Shown one piece after another: positions 40,891-49,977 of a stretch of 64,000 nucleotides of DNA (within the stretch, counting starts at the first letter, position 1; every line of letters starts with the position of its first letter). The stretch covers positions 1-64,000 of the forward strand of contig NZ_JOCQ01000013.1 in the NCBI RefSeq assembly GCF_000720725.1. The letters run 5' to 3'. A program made the translations under genes and the position numbers. The notes under the pieces were generated by a model. It was not told where the DNA came from, did no database searches, and saw only the letters and a program-made list of their open reading frames with translations. This DNA is from Streptomyces rimosus subsp. rimosus. GTDB lineage: Bacteria; Actinomycetota; Actinomycetes; Streptomycetales; Streptomycetaceae.

Positions 40891-42981
40891 ATGGGCAGCA
40901 ACGTCAAGTCTTCGATCAGACCGGCCAGAGTTCTCACGGCGCTCGCCACGGCGTTCGTCACCGCGTTGCCGCTGGCGTTGGTGAGCACGCCCGCCGCGCA
41001 GGCGGCGCCGGCCGCCGCCGAGGCGCCCCGCATCGACCTGCGGGTGCTCGTGGTCTCCGACGGCGGCGACACCACCGACGCCATCGTCAGCGAACTGCGC
41101 AGCCAGGGCATCCCGTACACGACCGTCGACCTGACGGCCTCCGGCCGCCCGGTGATCGACGCGGCGTACCTCAGCGACACCGTGGACGGCCGGCCGCGCG
41201 CCAAGTTCCAGGGCGTGGTGCTGCCGAACGACAACCCCTTCGGCAGCGCATCGTCCCCTGAGCTGGCGGCCCTGAAGGCGTACGAGACCACGTACAAGAT
41301 CCCGCAGGTGGACGCCTACACCTACGCGCGGCCCGACGTCGGCCTGCGCACGCCCGACGAGGGCGGCTACGCGGGGGTGCTGGACGGCTTCGCCACCCGC
41401 ACCACCGACGCGGGCAGGACCGGGCCGTTCGGCTACCTCAAGGGCGCGGTGCCCTTCGAGGACGCCGACCCGAAGGTCTCCGAGTCGTACGGCTACATCG
41501 CCCAGCCGGTCGCGAACCCGCCCGCGGGCGCGACGTTCACGACGTACCTGGACGCGCCGGTGCCCGGCAGCTCCGCGCGCGGCTCACTGATCGGCGAATA
41601 CGCCCGCGACGGCCGCCGGGAGCTGGTCGTCACCTTCGCGCAGAATCGTTACCAGCAGCAGTTCCGGCTGCTCGCCCGGGGCATCGTGGACTGGCTGACG
41701 CAGGGCGTCCACCTGGGCCAGAGCCGTAACTACTTCTCCGTACAGGTCGACGACATCTTCGCGCCGGACTCCCGCTGGGACGTCGTCAACAACTGCACCC
41801 CCGGGGACTTCGACTGCCCGCCGGGCGTGCCGGACACCGCGCAGATCCGGATGACCGAGGCGGACGCCGCGTACGCCGCCCAGTGGCAGCGCGACCGCGG
41901 CTACCAGCTCGACATGGTCTACAACGCGGGCTCCGGCGAGGAGTGGAAGGCCGAGCACGGCGGCCGGGACGCGCTCGCCGACCGGCTGATCGCCGACAAG
42001 GCCGCCTACCGGTGGGTCAACCACACCTACACCCACCCCTTCCTCGGCTGTGTGCAGGACACCTCGACCGTGCCCTGGCGCTGCGCCAAGGACTGGTTCG
42101 GCCAGACGCGGTGGGTCAGCCGCGCCGAGATCACCGCGGAGATCGAGAAGAACCACGCCTGGGGTGTGGCCAAGGGCCTGGACGTGGACGCCTCGGAACT
42201 GGTCACCGGCGAGCACTCCGGACTGAAGTCCACGCCGCAGCAGCCGCAGGACAACCCCAACCTCGGCCCGGCGCTCACCGCCACCGGCGTCAAGTGGCTC
42301 GCCAGCGACAACTCGCGGGAGTCCGTGCAGCGGCAGGCCGGCCCGGCGCTGACCGTGCCGCGCTACCCGATGAACGTGTTCTACAACGCGGCCAAGGCGG
42401 CCGAGGAGACCGACGAGTACAACTGGATCTACACCAGCAAGGCGGACGGCGGCAGCGGGATCTGCGAGACCGACCCCAACTCGACCTGTCTGCCCGCCCC
42501 CCTGCCGACCTCCACCGGCTACGCCTCGTACATCGTCCCGCAGGAGGCGCGCACCGCTCTCGGGCATGCTCTGGCCAACGACCCGCGCCCGCACTACATC
42601 CACCAGTCGAACCTCGCCGAGGACCGGATCGCCTATCCGGTTCTGGACAAAGTTCTGGCCGACTATCGCGGGTTCTTCGCCGACGACACGCCGGTCGTCA
42701 ACCAGCGCCACCGGGACATCGGACGCGAGATGCAGCAGCGTGCGGCCTGGCAGAAGGCCCTGGACGCCGGTTCGGTGACGGCATACAGAATTGGCGACAC
42801 TGTCACCATCACGTCGCCGGACGGAGTGGCGGCTGCGGCTACGATGCCCGACGGAACCAGAACACAACTCCCGAATGGGACCGCGGATTTCGGCACTCGC
42901 TATGCCGGACGGGTATCGGAGTGGGCCACAGCGCAGTCGCCCGGAGCGGCCATCACGCTCAAGCTTCCGACGACCGCCTGA
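40891..42981 (+). CDS. secreted polysaccharide deacetylase, Agd3/CE18-like
   Basis: 696 residues with a clear signal peptide (RPARVLTALATAFVTALPLALVS, cleavage after AQA). The layout resembles fungal Agd3, the partial deacetylase of galactosaminogalactan: an N-terminal Rossmann-like part with DLRVLVVSDGGDTTDAIVSELRSQG, a beta-rich middle region, and a NodB-like catalytic domain with the metal/catalytic aspartates in SVQVDDIFAPDSRW and the metal histidines in NHTYTHPFLG. It would remove acetyl groups from an N-acetylated polymer outside the cell. It opens a run of five plus-strand genes whose products fit synthesis, trimming and breakdown of such a polymer. Assignment from motifs is good; polymer identity is inferred. 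Confidence 0.8.
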   Translation: MGSNVKSSIRPARVLTALATAFVTALPLALVSTPAAQAAPAAAEAPRIDLRVLVVSDGGDTTDAIVSELRSQGIPYTTVDLTASGRPVIDAAYLSDTVDGRPRAKFQGVVLPNDNPFGSASSPELAALKAYETTYKIPQVDAYTYARPDVGLRTPDEGGYAGVLDGFATRTTDAGRTGPFGYLKGAVPFEDADPKVSESYGYIAQPVANPPAGATFTTYLDAPVPGSSARGSLIGEYARDGRRELVVTFAQNRYQQQFRLLARGIVDWLTQGVHLGQSRNYFSVQVDDIFAPDSRWDVVNNCTPGDFDCPPGVPDTAQIRMTEADAAYAAQWQRDRGYQLDMVYNAGSGEEWKAEHGGRDALADRLIADKAAYRWVNHTYTHPFLGCVQDTSTVPWRCAKDWFGQTRWVSRAEITAEIEKNHAWGVAKGLDVDASELVTGEHSGLKSTPQQPQDNPNLGPALTATGVKWLASDNSRESVQRQAGPALTVPRYPMNVFYNAAKAAEETDEYNWIYTSKADGGSGICETDPNSTCLPAPLPTSTGYASYIVPQEARTALGHALANDPRPHYIHQSNLAEDRIAYPVLDKVLADYRGFFADDTPVVNQRHRDIGREMQQRAAWQKALDAGSVTAYRIGDTVTITSPDGVAAAATMPDGTRTQLPNGTADFGTRYAGRVSEWATAQSPGAAITLKLPTTA

Positions 42982-43528
42982 CGCGTCCCCGGTACCGCCC
43001 GGCCCGCTGTTCGGGCCCGGCGGACCGGGACCGGGCGGCCGGCGTCCGTCGCGTACCCGCACCGCAGCGACCGCCGTCCCCGACCGGCCCCTGTCCGCCC
43101 GCACGCACGCAGCACCCCACGACGCCGCACCACGGCCCCGCGCGCGCACCCGAACCGCCGCCCGCGCGCGGCCGCACCCGCAGCACCGCACCACCACGCA
43201 CCATCGACACCGCACAGCTCCCACCGCACAGACTCATCGCGCCCGCACCGACGCACCGGTGCAGCAGGGCGCACCCGTCTTCAGGCGCCGGTACGGACGC
43301 GCGGGTACGGACGCGTCCGCGCCGGTGCCCAGCGGGCGTGCCCGTATACCGGCGCCGGTCCGCCGCACCGGCGTGCCCGCGTACGTCCCCGCAGACCGCG
43401 CCCGCACGCCGCACCAGGCCGGCACGGCCGCCGGCCGCACCACCGCGCCCGCACGGCGCCCGCAGCACCCGTGCCCGCGCGCCCCACACCGCTCCACCCA
43501 GCACCTATGTTCCCGGGGGGGATTTGCC
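42982..43528. other. 547-bp low-complexity gap between deacetylase and glycosyltransferase genes
   Basis: Starts with a small hairpin (43001-43017). The rest is C-rich on the plus strand, made of degenerate CGCACC/GCCCGCAC-type short repeats. Open frames in several phases cross it because stop codons are rare in such sequence; none has a recognisable domain. The promoter of the glycosyltransferase is probably at its right end. Confidence 0.5.
43001..43017. terminator. possible weak terminator after the deacetylase gene
   Basis: GGCCCG (43001-43006) pairs with CGGGCC (43012-43017) around CTGTT, 20 bp after the stop codon. Only six base pairs, so weak. Confidence 0.35.
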
Positions 43529-45109
43529 ATGAACGCAACCCTGTACGAGGTCGGCAGCCGAAGTCCGCAGCCGGACGACGCGCCACAGCCCGGCCGGCAT
43601 GTCACCATGCTGACCGAGGGCACCTATCCGCACGTCCACGGTGGCGTCTCCACCTGGTGCGACCAGCTCGTACGGGGCATGCCCGAAGTCCGCTTCAACG
43701 TCATCGCGCTCACCGGCAGCGGCCGGGAACCGGTGACCTGGGACCTGCCCTCCAACGTCTACGCGCAGTCCTCGGTGCCGATGTGGGGCCCGCAGCCGGG
43801 CCGCCGGACCGCGGGCCTCCGGGGCCGCGAGCGCCGTCGCTTCGTCGACACCTACGAGCGCTTCCTGCTCTCCATGCTCGACCCGCAGTCCTGCACCGAC
43901 TTCGGCACCGAGCTGTACGCCCTCGCCACGCTCGCCCGCGAAGGGCGGCTCAGCGCCGCGCTGCGCACCGAGACCGCGCTGCGCTCCCTGATGTGGATCT
44001 GGACCCTGCCGCACGTCGCCACCCGCGCCGCCGAGCCCACCGTCCACGACGCGCTGACCGCCACCGACCTGCTGGAACACGCGCTGCGCCCGCTGGCCGT
44101 ACGGATCCCGGAGGACAGCGTCGCGCACGCAGTCAGCAACGGGCTGGCCTGCCTGCCCGCGCTCGCCGCCAAGGAGTTCGACGGCGTACCGTTCCTGCTC
44201 ACCGAGCACGGCATCTACCTGCGCGAGCGCTACCTCGGCTACCGCCGCGACGCCCAGCGCTGGCCCGTCAAGGCCCTGATGCTCGGCTTCTACCGGCAGC
44301 TGACGATCGAGAGCTACCGGGCCGCCGACCTGATCACCCCGTGCAACAAGTACAACACCCGCTGGGAGGAGCGCGGCGGCACCCCGCCCGAGAAGATACG
44401 TACCGTCTACAACGGCGTCGACGTACAGCTCTTCCCGCACGCCGAGCAGGAGCCGGACGACCCGACGCTGAGCTGGGCCGGGCGCATCGACCCGATCAAG
44501 GACCTGGAAACCCTCATCCGCGCCTACGCGCTGTGCCGCGCCGAGGTCCCCAACCTGCGGCTGCGGCTGTTCGGCGGGGTGCCGGCCGGCGGCGAGGCGT
44601 ACAAGACCCGCTGCGAGAAGCTGGCCGCCTCGCTCGGCGTGACCGACGGGCTCAGCTGGGAGGGGCGCATCGACGACGTGGCCCGCGCCTACGCGGCCGG
44701 CAGCATCGTCATGCTCTCCAGCATCTCCGAGGGCTTCCCGTTCAGCCTGATAGAGGCCATGTCCTGCGGCCGTTCGACGGTCTCGACCGATGTCGGCGGG
44801 GTGCGCGAGGCGGTCGGCGACACCGGGCTCGTGGTCCCGCCGCGGGAACCGGAGGCGATGGCCAAGGCCACCCTGGAACTGCTCAAGGGCGGCTGGGAGA
44901 AGCGCGCCGAACTCGGCAGCCGGGCCCGGCAGCGGGTGATCGACCAGTTCACGCTGCGCCGCTCGGTCGACGGCTTCCGCACCATCTACCGCGAACTCGA
45001 CGGCGCCGCCCAGCAGGCGCAGGAGACGCAGGAGTCCCGGGAGGAGTGGACCCTCCAACTGCGCGGCCCGTGGCGCCCCACGCTCGCCGCTGACGGGGGC
45101 GGCTGGTGA
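43529..45109 (+). CDS. PelF-like glycosyltransferase (GT4, DUF3492)
   Basis: 526 residues. The N-terminal domain starts with VTMLTEGTYPHVHGGVSTWCDQLVRGMPEVRF, the hallmark of the PelF/DUF3492 group, and the C-terminal GT4 domain carries WAGRIDPIKDLETLI and the E-x7-E-type block SISEGFPFSLIEAMSCG. PelF polymerises UDP-N-acetyl-hexosamines in the Pel system, so an N-acetylgalactosamine/glucosamine-containing polymer is plausible. No signal or membrane segments: cytoplasmic. The ATG at 43529 follows a G-run; the stop overlaps the next start by 4 bp (GTGA). Confidence 0.87.
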   Translation: MNATLYEVGSRSPQPDDAPQPGRHVTMLTEGTYPHVHGGVSTWCDQLVRGMPEVRFNVIALTGSGREPVTWDLPSNVYAQSSVPMWGPQPGRRTAGLRGRERRRFVDTYERFLLSMLDPQSCTDFGTELYALATLAREGRLSAALRTETALRSLMWIWTLPHVATRAAEPTVHDALTATDLLEHALRPLAVRIPEDSVAHAVSNGLACLPALAAKEFDGVPFLLTEHGIYLRERYLGYRRDAQRWPVKALMLGFYRQLTIESYRAADLITPCNKYNTRWEERGGTPPEKIRTVYNGVDVQLFPHAEQEPDDPTLSWAGRIDPIKDLETLIRAYALCRAEVPNLRLRLFGGVPAGGEAYKTRCEKLAASLGVTDGLSWEGRIDDVARAYAAGSIVMLSSISEGFPFSLIEAMSCGRSTVSTDVGGVREAVGDTGLVVPPREPEAMAKATLELLKGGWEKRAELGSRARQRVIDQFTLRRSVDGFRTIYRELDGAAQQAQETQESREEWTLQLRGPWRPTLAADGGGW

Positions 45110-46569
45110 GCGGACCCCTGTGGCTGGTCCCCGGGGAGGGCAAGGGGCGTACGGACGACCTGCCGGACGTCCCGCGCCCCCAGCGACCGCACTGGGCCGC
45201 GCCCGATCCGGTCGACGAACTCGCCGCGCGGATGGGCGACCTGATCGCCGCCGCCGTCCACCCCGACGAGATCGCCGCCATCATCGAGTCCGACGGCATG
45301 AGCGACGACCAGATCAAGCTCACCTACGGGCGCGAGAACTCCTTCGCCCTCGCCGAGGAACTGTACGAACGCGTGCCGCGCCGCTATCCGGAACCGGACC
45401 GCGTCCTCACCGACCCCTGGCGGGTCAGCCTGTTCGGCTGCCTGCTGCGCGCCCTGGTCTTCGCCCTGCCGGGCCTCGCGTACGTCGTCGGATCCCACCT
45501 GCTGTCCGGGCCGCCGGACTCCCACGGGCTGCCCGCCGGCACCCTCCCGCTGCTGGCGGGCGCCCTGGCCGGGTGGGTCTGGAACCAGGCGCTCGCCCAC
45601 CGCGCGTACTCCTGGCTGGGCCTGGGCGAACGGTGGCCCGCCGCCCGCTCCCTGGCCGTCGGCGCGCCGCTGGGCGCGCTGTTCGGGGCGGGCGTCGCCT
45701 GGGTGGTCGGCGCCGCCGACTCGGACGCCCCCGGCGCGGTGGCCTTCGCCGCCGGCCAGGCGGTCTACCTGGGCGCGGCCACCGCGCTGCTCGTCTTCGG
45801 CAAGGAGCGGTGGCTGCTGTGCGCGCTGGCCCCGGTCGGGCTCGGTGCCGCGCTGATGGCGGTGTACGTACCGCCCGATCCCGTACGGGAAGGGCTGCTC
45901 GTGCTGTCGCTCGGCGCGGCGCTGGCGCTGGCCGCCGTCACCGTGTGGCGCTGCCGCAGCGAGCCCCGGCACGACGGCCCGGCGCCGCGGGCGGTGGCCT
46001 CCGTGCCGTACGGGCTCTTCGGCCTGGCCATCGGCGTCCTGGTGCTGCACACGGCGCTCGGCGACGTCCTGCGGTACGGGGCGCACGCCGAGGTCGCGGC
46101 GCCCGCGGCGGTGGCCCTCACGCTCAGCATGGGCCCGGCCGAATGGCTGCTGTACCGCTACCGCAGCCGTGCGGTGGCCGGGCTGCGCGCCAGCACCACC
46201 TTTGCCGCGTTCTGGCGCGCCACCTCCGGCGCGCTGGCCGGCTGTCTGGCCTGCTACCTCGCGGTGCTCGCGCTGCTCGGCGGCGTCGGGAGCCTGGTGT
46301 GGCGGCAGGGGCCGCCGATGGACTGGGCGCATGCGCTGGGGCTGCTGTGCCTGGGCATGGTGCTGTGGACCGCGCTGCTCCTCCAGGCGTTCGGGGCGGT
46401 GCCGGTCGCGGCGGCGGTGTGCGGTGCGGCCGCGGTTGCTCAAACGATTCTCCTGGTGACCGGGCCGCTGTCTCCGGCTGTGGCGCAGCTGCTCGTCTGC
46501 GGGGTTGCCGCGCTGGCTCTGGGCGGGCTGGTCTCCGTGTTGCTGGGACGGGCCACGGCTCACCGTTGA
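45106..46569 (+). CDS. polytopic membrane protein, putative export partner of the PelF-like enzyme
   Basis: 487 residues. A soluble N-terminal ~105 residues (DELAARMGDLIAAAVHPDEIAAIIESDGMSDDQIKLTYG) precedes about 12 hydrophobic segments up to the C-terminus. No homology is recognised with confidence. In Pel systems PelF works with the ~12-TM transporter PelG, and this gene occupies the corresponding place, translationally coupled to the PelF-like gene, so an export role is inferred from position and topology only. The soluble head might dock onto the glycosyltransferase. Confidence 0.78.
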   Translation: MSGPLWLVPGEGKGRTDDLPDVPRPQRPHWAAPDPVDELAARMGDLIAAAVHPDEIAAIIESDGMSDDQIKLTYGRENSFALAEELYERVPRRYPEPDRVLTDPWRVSLFGCLLRALVFALPGLAYVVGSHLLSGPPDSHGLPAGTLPLLAGALAGWVWNQALAHRAYSWLGLGERWPAARSLAVGAPLGALFGAGVAWVVGAADSDAPGAVAFAAGQAVYLGAATALLVFGKERWLLCALAPVGLGAALMAVYVPPDPVREGLLVLSLGAALALAAVTVWRCRSEPRHDGPAPRAVASVPYGLFGLAIGVLVLHTALGDVLRYGAHAEVAAPAAVALTLSMGPAEWLLYRYRSRAVAGLRASTTFAAFWRATSGALAGCLACYLAVLALLGGVGSLVWRQGPPMDWAHALGLLCLGMVLWTALLLQAFGAVPVAAAVCGAAAVAQTILLVTGPLSPAVAQLLVCGVAALALGGLVSVLLGRATAHR

Positions 46570-46768
46570 GGGGCCGGGGCCGGGGCCGGGGCCGAGGCCG
46601 GTGCCGGGGCCGGGCGGCGGACGGGCAGCTCGCCCGCCGCCCGCGCCTCCGGCCCAACCCCTCCCCGCGCTCCGCTCGTTGGCCGGTAACCGGCGCCGGG
46701 TCCGCATCCCGTGGCCCGTACTCGTATCCTCAGCATCTCGCCCCATTTCCGACAGGAGCCCACGAACC

Positions 46769-47464
46769 ATGACCCGGCCGTCCTCGCGACAGCCCCGTCC
46801 GCCCTCCCGCCAGCTGCTGGTCCCGCTCTACGAGCACCCGGCCGAACGCCCGGACGCCTGGCGGCGGCTGATCGCGGCGGCGCCCGACCTCTACGGCGTG
46901 GTGCTCAACCCGGCCAGCGGCCCCGGCACCGCCCCCGACCGGGACTTCGCCGAGGTCGCCCGGCGGTTGCGGCAGGCGGGCGTACGCATCCTCGGCTACA
47001 CGGACACCGACTACGGACGCCGCCCGCACGCGGCCGTCGCCCAGGACCTCTTGCGGCACCGCGACTGGTACGGGGCCGACGGCGCGTTCTTCGACCAGGC
47101 CGCCGCCGACGCCGGTCTCCTGGCGCACTACAGCCGTCTGACGGTCGCCGCGCGCGCCGCCGGGGCCGGCACCGTCGTCCTCAACCACGGCCTCCACCCG
47201 CACCCCCGCTACCTCGACTTCGCCGACCTGCTGGTCACCTTCGAGAACAGCTGGGCGGCGTACGAGAACGCCGAGATCCCGGCGTGGACCGCCCACCACC
47301 CGCCCGAACGGTTCTGCCACCTCATCCACGGCCTTCCCGAGACCTGCGCGGAGGCCGCCGCCGAGCTGACCCGGCAGCGCGGGGCCGCCGTGCACTGCGC
47401 CGTCCCCGGCACCGCGCCGCACCCCTGGGACGCCCTTCCCCCCTTCCTGGAGACCCCCCGATGA
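46769..47464 (+). CDS. spherulation-specific family 4 (spherulin 4) protein, likely glycosidase
   Basis: 231 residues. The start RQLLVPLYEHPAERPDAWRRLIAAAPDLYGVVLNPASGPG is the spherulin-4 signature (strand, then V-NP-SGPG). Further family blocks are ILGYTDTDYGRRP, WYGADGAFFDQAA and TVVLNHGLHPHPRYLDFADLLVTFENSW. The fungal homologue Sph3 is an endo-alpha-1,4-N-acetylgalactosaminidase in the galactosaminogalactan pathway; the same activity is inferred here. No signal peptide is visible, so it may act inside the cell. The ATG at 46769 follows CAGGAG, and the stop overlaps the next start (ATGA). Confidence 0.85.
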   Translation: MTRPSSRQPRPPSRQLLVPLYEHPAERPDAWRRLIAAAPDLYGVVLNPASGPGTAPDRDFAEVARRLRQAGVRILGYTDTDYGRRPHAAVAQDLLRHRDWYGADGAFFDQAAADAGLLAHYSRLTVAARAAGAGTVVLNHGLHPHPRYLDFADLLVTFENSWAAYENAEIPAWTAHHPPERFCHLIHGLPETCAEAAAELTRQRGAAVHCAVPGTAPHPWDALPPFLETPR

Positions 47465-48360
47465 CGTCCCCGCGCCCCCTGCGCTTCCGCAAGAGAATGC
47501 CGCTCCTCCTCGGCGCGCTTCTCCTGATCACCACCGCCTGCTCCCAGATACCGACCGGCCCGGACGGCAAGCCCAGCCACGGCGCGAGCCCCGGCACCGG
47601 CGGCCCGAGCGGTTCCGGTACGCCGAGCGCCTCCGGCAGCCCCGGCGGCGGTACGCACAAGCCCGTCTGGCGCCCCGAGCCCGGCGTCGCCTGGCAGTGG
47701 CAGCTCACCGGAAAGCTCGACCTGTCCGTCGACGCGCCCGTCTACGACATCGACGGCTTCAACCAGGAGGCGGCCACGGTCGCCGACCTCCACCAGCGCG
47801 GCCGCAAGGCCATCTGCTACATCAGCGTCGGCGCCTACGAGGATTTCCGCCCGGACGCCCGCCACTTCCCCAAGGACGTCATCGGCGAGGAGAACGGCTG
47901 GAAGGGCGAGAAGTGGCTCGACATCCGGCGCCTGGACGTGCTGCGCCCGCTGATGGCGAAGCGCTTCGACATGTGCCGCGACAAGGGCTTCGACGCCGTC
48001 GAGCCGGACAACGTCGACGGCTACAAGAACGACACCGGCTTCGACCTGACGGCCGGCGACCAGCTCGCCTTCAACCGCATGATCGCCAAGCTGGCCCACG
48101 ACCGGGGCATGTCGGTCGGCCTCAAGAACGACCTCGACCAGATCCCCCAGCTCGTCGGCGACTTCGACTTCGCCGTCAACGAGCAGTGCGCCCAGTACGA
48201 CGAGTGCGCCAAGATGACCCCCTTCATCAAGGCCGACAAGGCCGTATTCCACGTCGAATACGAACTCCAGGCCGCCCGCTTCTGCCGCAACTCCAAGAGC
48301 CTGGGGCTCAGCTCCATGCAGAAGCGGCTCCATTTGGACGCTTGGCGGCAGACCTGCTGA
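47461..48360 (+). CDS. GH114-like endo-alpha-1,4-polygalactosaminidase lipoprotein
   Basis: 299 residues. The signal peptide ends in LLITTACS, a lipobox, so the protein should be anchored outside the membrane. After a Ser/Gly/Pro-rich linker comes a TIM-barrel with ICYISVGAYEDFRPDARHFP, EKWLDIRRLDVLRPLMAKRFDMCRDKGFDAVEPDNVDGY and SVGLKNDLDQIPQLV. These blocks are those of GH114 (fungal Ega3), which cleaves deacetylated galactosamine stretches. It thus pairs with the deacetylase at the start of the cluster. It overlaps the previous gene by 4 bp. Confidence 0.86.
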   Translation: MTSPRPLRFRKRMPLLLGALLLITTACSQIPTGPDGKPSHGASPGTGGPSGSGTPSASGSPGGGTHKPVWRPEPGVAWQWQLTGKLDLSVDAPVYDIDGFNQEAATVADLHQRGRKAICYISVGAYEDFRPDARHFPKDVIGEENGWKGEKWLDIRRLDVLRPLMAKRFDMCRDKGFDAVEPDNVDGYKNDTGFDLTAGDQLAFNRMIAKLAHDRGMSVGLKNDLDQIPQLVGDFDFAVNEQCAQYDECAKMTPFIKADKAVFHVEYELQAARFCRNSKSLGLSSMQKRLHLDAWRQTC

Positions 48361-48420
48361 TGGCGCGGGCACTGGGCGTCGGCTTGGCGCCGGGCTCCGG
48401 CGGGGCCTCGGGCGGGGCGC

Positions 48421-48618
48421 CTACAACGGCCGGTACGCGCTCTCGTCCGTCCCCTCCGGCCGCCCCCGGCTCAGGGTGATGTAGACGGACCCGTACGGCG
48501 TCTCCGTCCGCAATGCCTCCCACTGGTCGAGCTCCTGCGCACAGTAGCGCCGCAGGAGCTGGCGGAGCTGCGCCATCTCGGCCTCGGACATGCGCTGGGG
48601 CTGATCGGCGTGTTCCAC
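48421..48618 (-). CDS. small hypothetical protein
   Basis: 65 residues, charged, soluble, with GTG start: EAEMAQLRQLLRRYCAQELDQWEALRTETPYGSVYITLSRG. Codon bias looks like that of a real gene, but I recognise no family and the ribosome-binding site is weak. It lies between the convergent GH114 gene and a gene-poor stretch. Confidence 0.55.
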   Translation of the reverse strand: MEHADQPQRMSEAEMAQLRQLLRRYCAQELDQWEALRTETPYGSVYITLSRGRPEGTDESAYRPL

Positions 48619-49090
48619 CGGTCCAACTTAGAGCTGGGTCACCGCGGGCCCAACGTCCGGACGTGCACCGATTCCCCCTGCCGAGCAGCAAAACTCACGT
48701 AAGAGACCGAGCTGTAGGCGTCGAACGTGAGGGGCCCGTGCTGCTGGCGGAGCTGCTGTCCTGCCGGAGAACGTCGATGGTGTGGTTCACGGTGTACACG
48801 GCTGCGGCGTATCCCACGTCGACAGTGAGCGGCACGTCGTAGGCCACCGACTTCCTATCGGACGAGTAGACGAACGGGAACCCGGCCGCGAGCAGTATGC
48901 CGTCAGCTTCGCCTGCGTACGCGCGAGGATCTGCCAGGAACCGGTGGGGCCTTTTCCTGGCGGGCGAATTCGGCGACCGGTGTCCAGGTACCCGTCCGGA
49001 GCCACCGGCCTCCATATGCCTTGCATGGTCGCGTTGTCCCCCCGCTGAGTGAAGCTGACGGGAGGAGCCGGGAACCGGACTCCAGGCCCC
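48619..49090. other. 472-bp gene-poor stretch with a possible gene remnant
   Basis: Lower GC than the surroundings. A minus-strand frame at 48695-49015 codes FPFVYSSDRKSVAYDVPLTVDVGYAAAVYTVNHTIDVL, which looks protein-like, while a frame at 48787-49026 in another phase continues similar composition upstream. This could be a frameshifted remnant of a transferred gene. No family is recognised. Confidence 0.35.
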
Positions 49091-49900
49091 TCACCCCACC
49101 GCCAGCACCACCACCGCGGCCACCCCCGTCGTCTCGGCGATCGCGCCGAAGACGTCGCCGGTGATGCCGCCGAAGCGGTGGCGGCAGCGGCGTAGGGTCG
49201 CTTCGCCTGTTGCGAGGGCGATGAGGGCGGCAGCTCCGGCGTGCAGTGCTTCGTAGGCGCCGTGGAGGGCGCCGGTGGCCGCGGCCAGGACGGTCACCGT
49301 CGCCCCCGCCGTCACCGCCCACCGCAGCGGTACGGTGCCCGCCACCGCCGCCCCCAGGCCCTCGGGGCGGGCCGCCGGGACGCCGGTGCGGGCGGCGAGG
49401 GTCAGGGCGCAGCGGGCGGTGACGGCCGCGAGGACGGCGGCCGCGGCGCCCCGGGTCCAGCTCTGTTCGTACAGCTGGGACAGGGCGGCCACCTGGGCCA
49501 GCAGGGTGAACAGCAGCGTGATGACGCCGAACGGGCCGATGTCGGACTGCTTCATGATGCGCAGCGCGTCCTCGGCGGGCTTGCCGCTGCCGAGGCCGTC
49601 GGCGGTGTCGGCGAGTCCGTCGAGGTGCAGGCCGCGGGTGAGGACGGCGGGGACGGCGGCCGTGGCGACGGCGGCGAGGAGGGGGCCGCTGCCGAGGAGG
49701 AGCAGGGTGCCGAGGGCCGCCGCGGCCAGGCCGATCACCAGGCCCGCCACGGGCGCGCACAGCATGCCGCCGCGCGCCGCCGCCCGGTCCCAGCGGCGCA
49801 GCCGTACCGGCAGCACGGTCAGCGTGCCGAAGGCGAAACGCATGGCATCCCCGAAGGTCGGGGAAGGCGGGGGGCCGGAGGAGGTGGCGGCGTCGTTCAC
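49091..49900 (-). CDS. cobS: adenosylcobinamide-GDP ribazoletransferase
   Basis: 269-residue polytopic membrane enzyme that joins adenosylcobinamide-GDP to alpha-ribazole in the last part of cobalamin synthesis. Diagnostic motifs are HLDGLADTADGLGSGK and the C-terminal RFGGITGDVFGAIAE. Several Ala/Val-rich helices follow. The GTG at 49900 gives a short polar N-terminus. It partners with cobT (55.4 kb) and the CobU-like kinase (57.5 kb) in the same window, though unrelated genes lie between them. Confidence 0.93.
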   Translation of the reverse strand: MNDAATSSGPPPSPTFGDAMRFAFGTLTVLPVRLRRWDRAAARGGMLCAPVAGLVIGLAAAALGTLLLLGSGPLLAAVATAAVPAVLTRGLHLDGLADTADGLGSGKPAEDALRIMKQSDIGPFGVITLLFTLLAQVAALSQLYEQSWTRGAAAAVLAAVTARCALTLAARTGVPAARPEGLGAAVAGTVPLRWAVTAGATVTVLAAATGALHGAYEALHAGAAALIALATGEATLRRCRHRFGGITGDVFGAIAETTGVAAVVVLAVG

Positions 49901-49977
49901 CGCGGCAGGCTAACCCGGCCGCCGCGGGCCGTACGGCGTAAATTGCCCCTATACGCGACAAACGGGGAGTGCGTGGC

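Noticed and set aside
42791..43528. In-frame upstream extension of the PelF-like gene
   Set aside because: The extension is Arg/Pro/His/Thr low-complexity sequence without domain or signal peptide, while ATG 43529 has a G-run in front and opens into the conserved PelF start.
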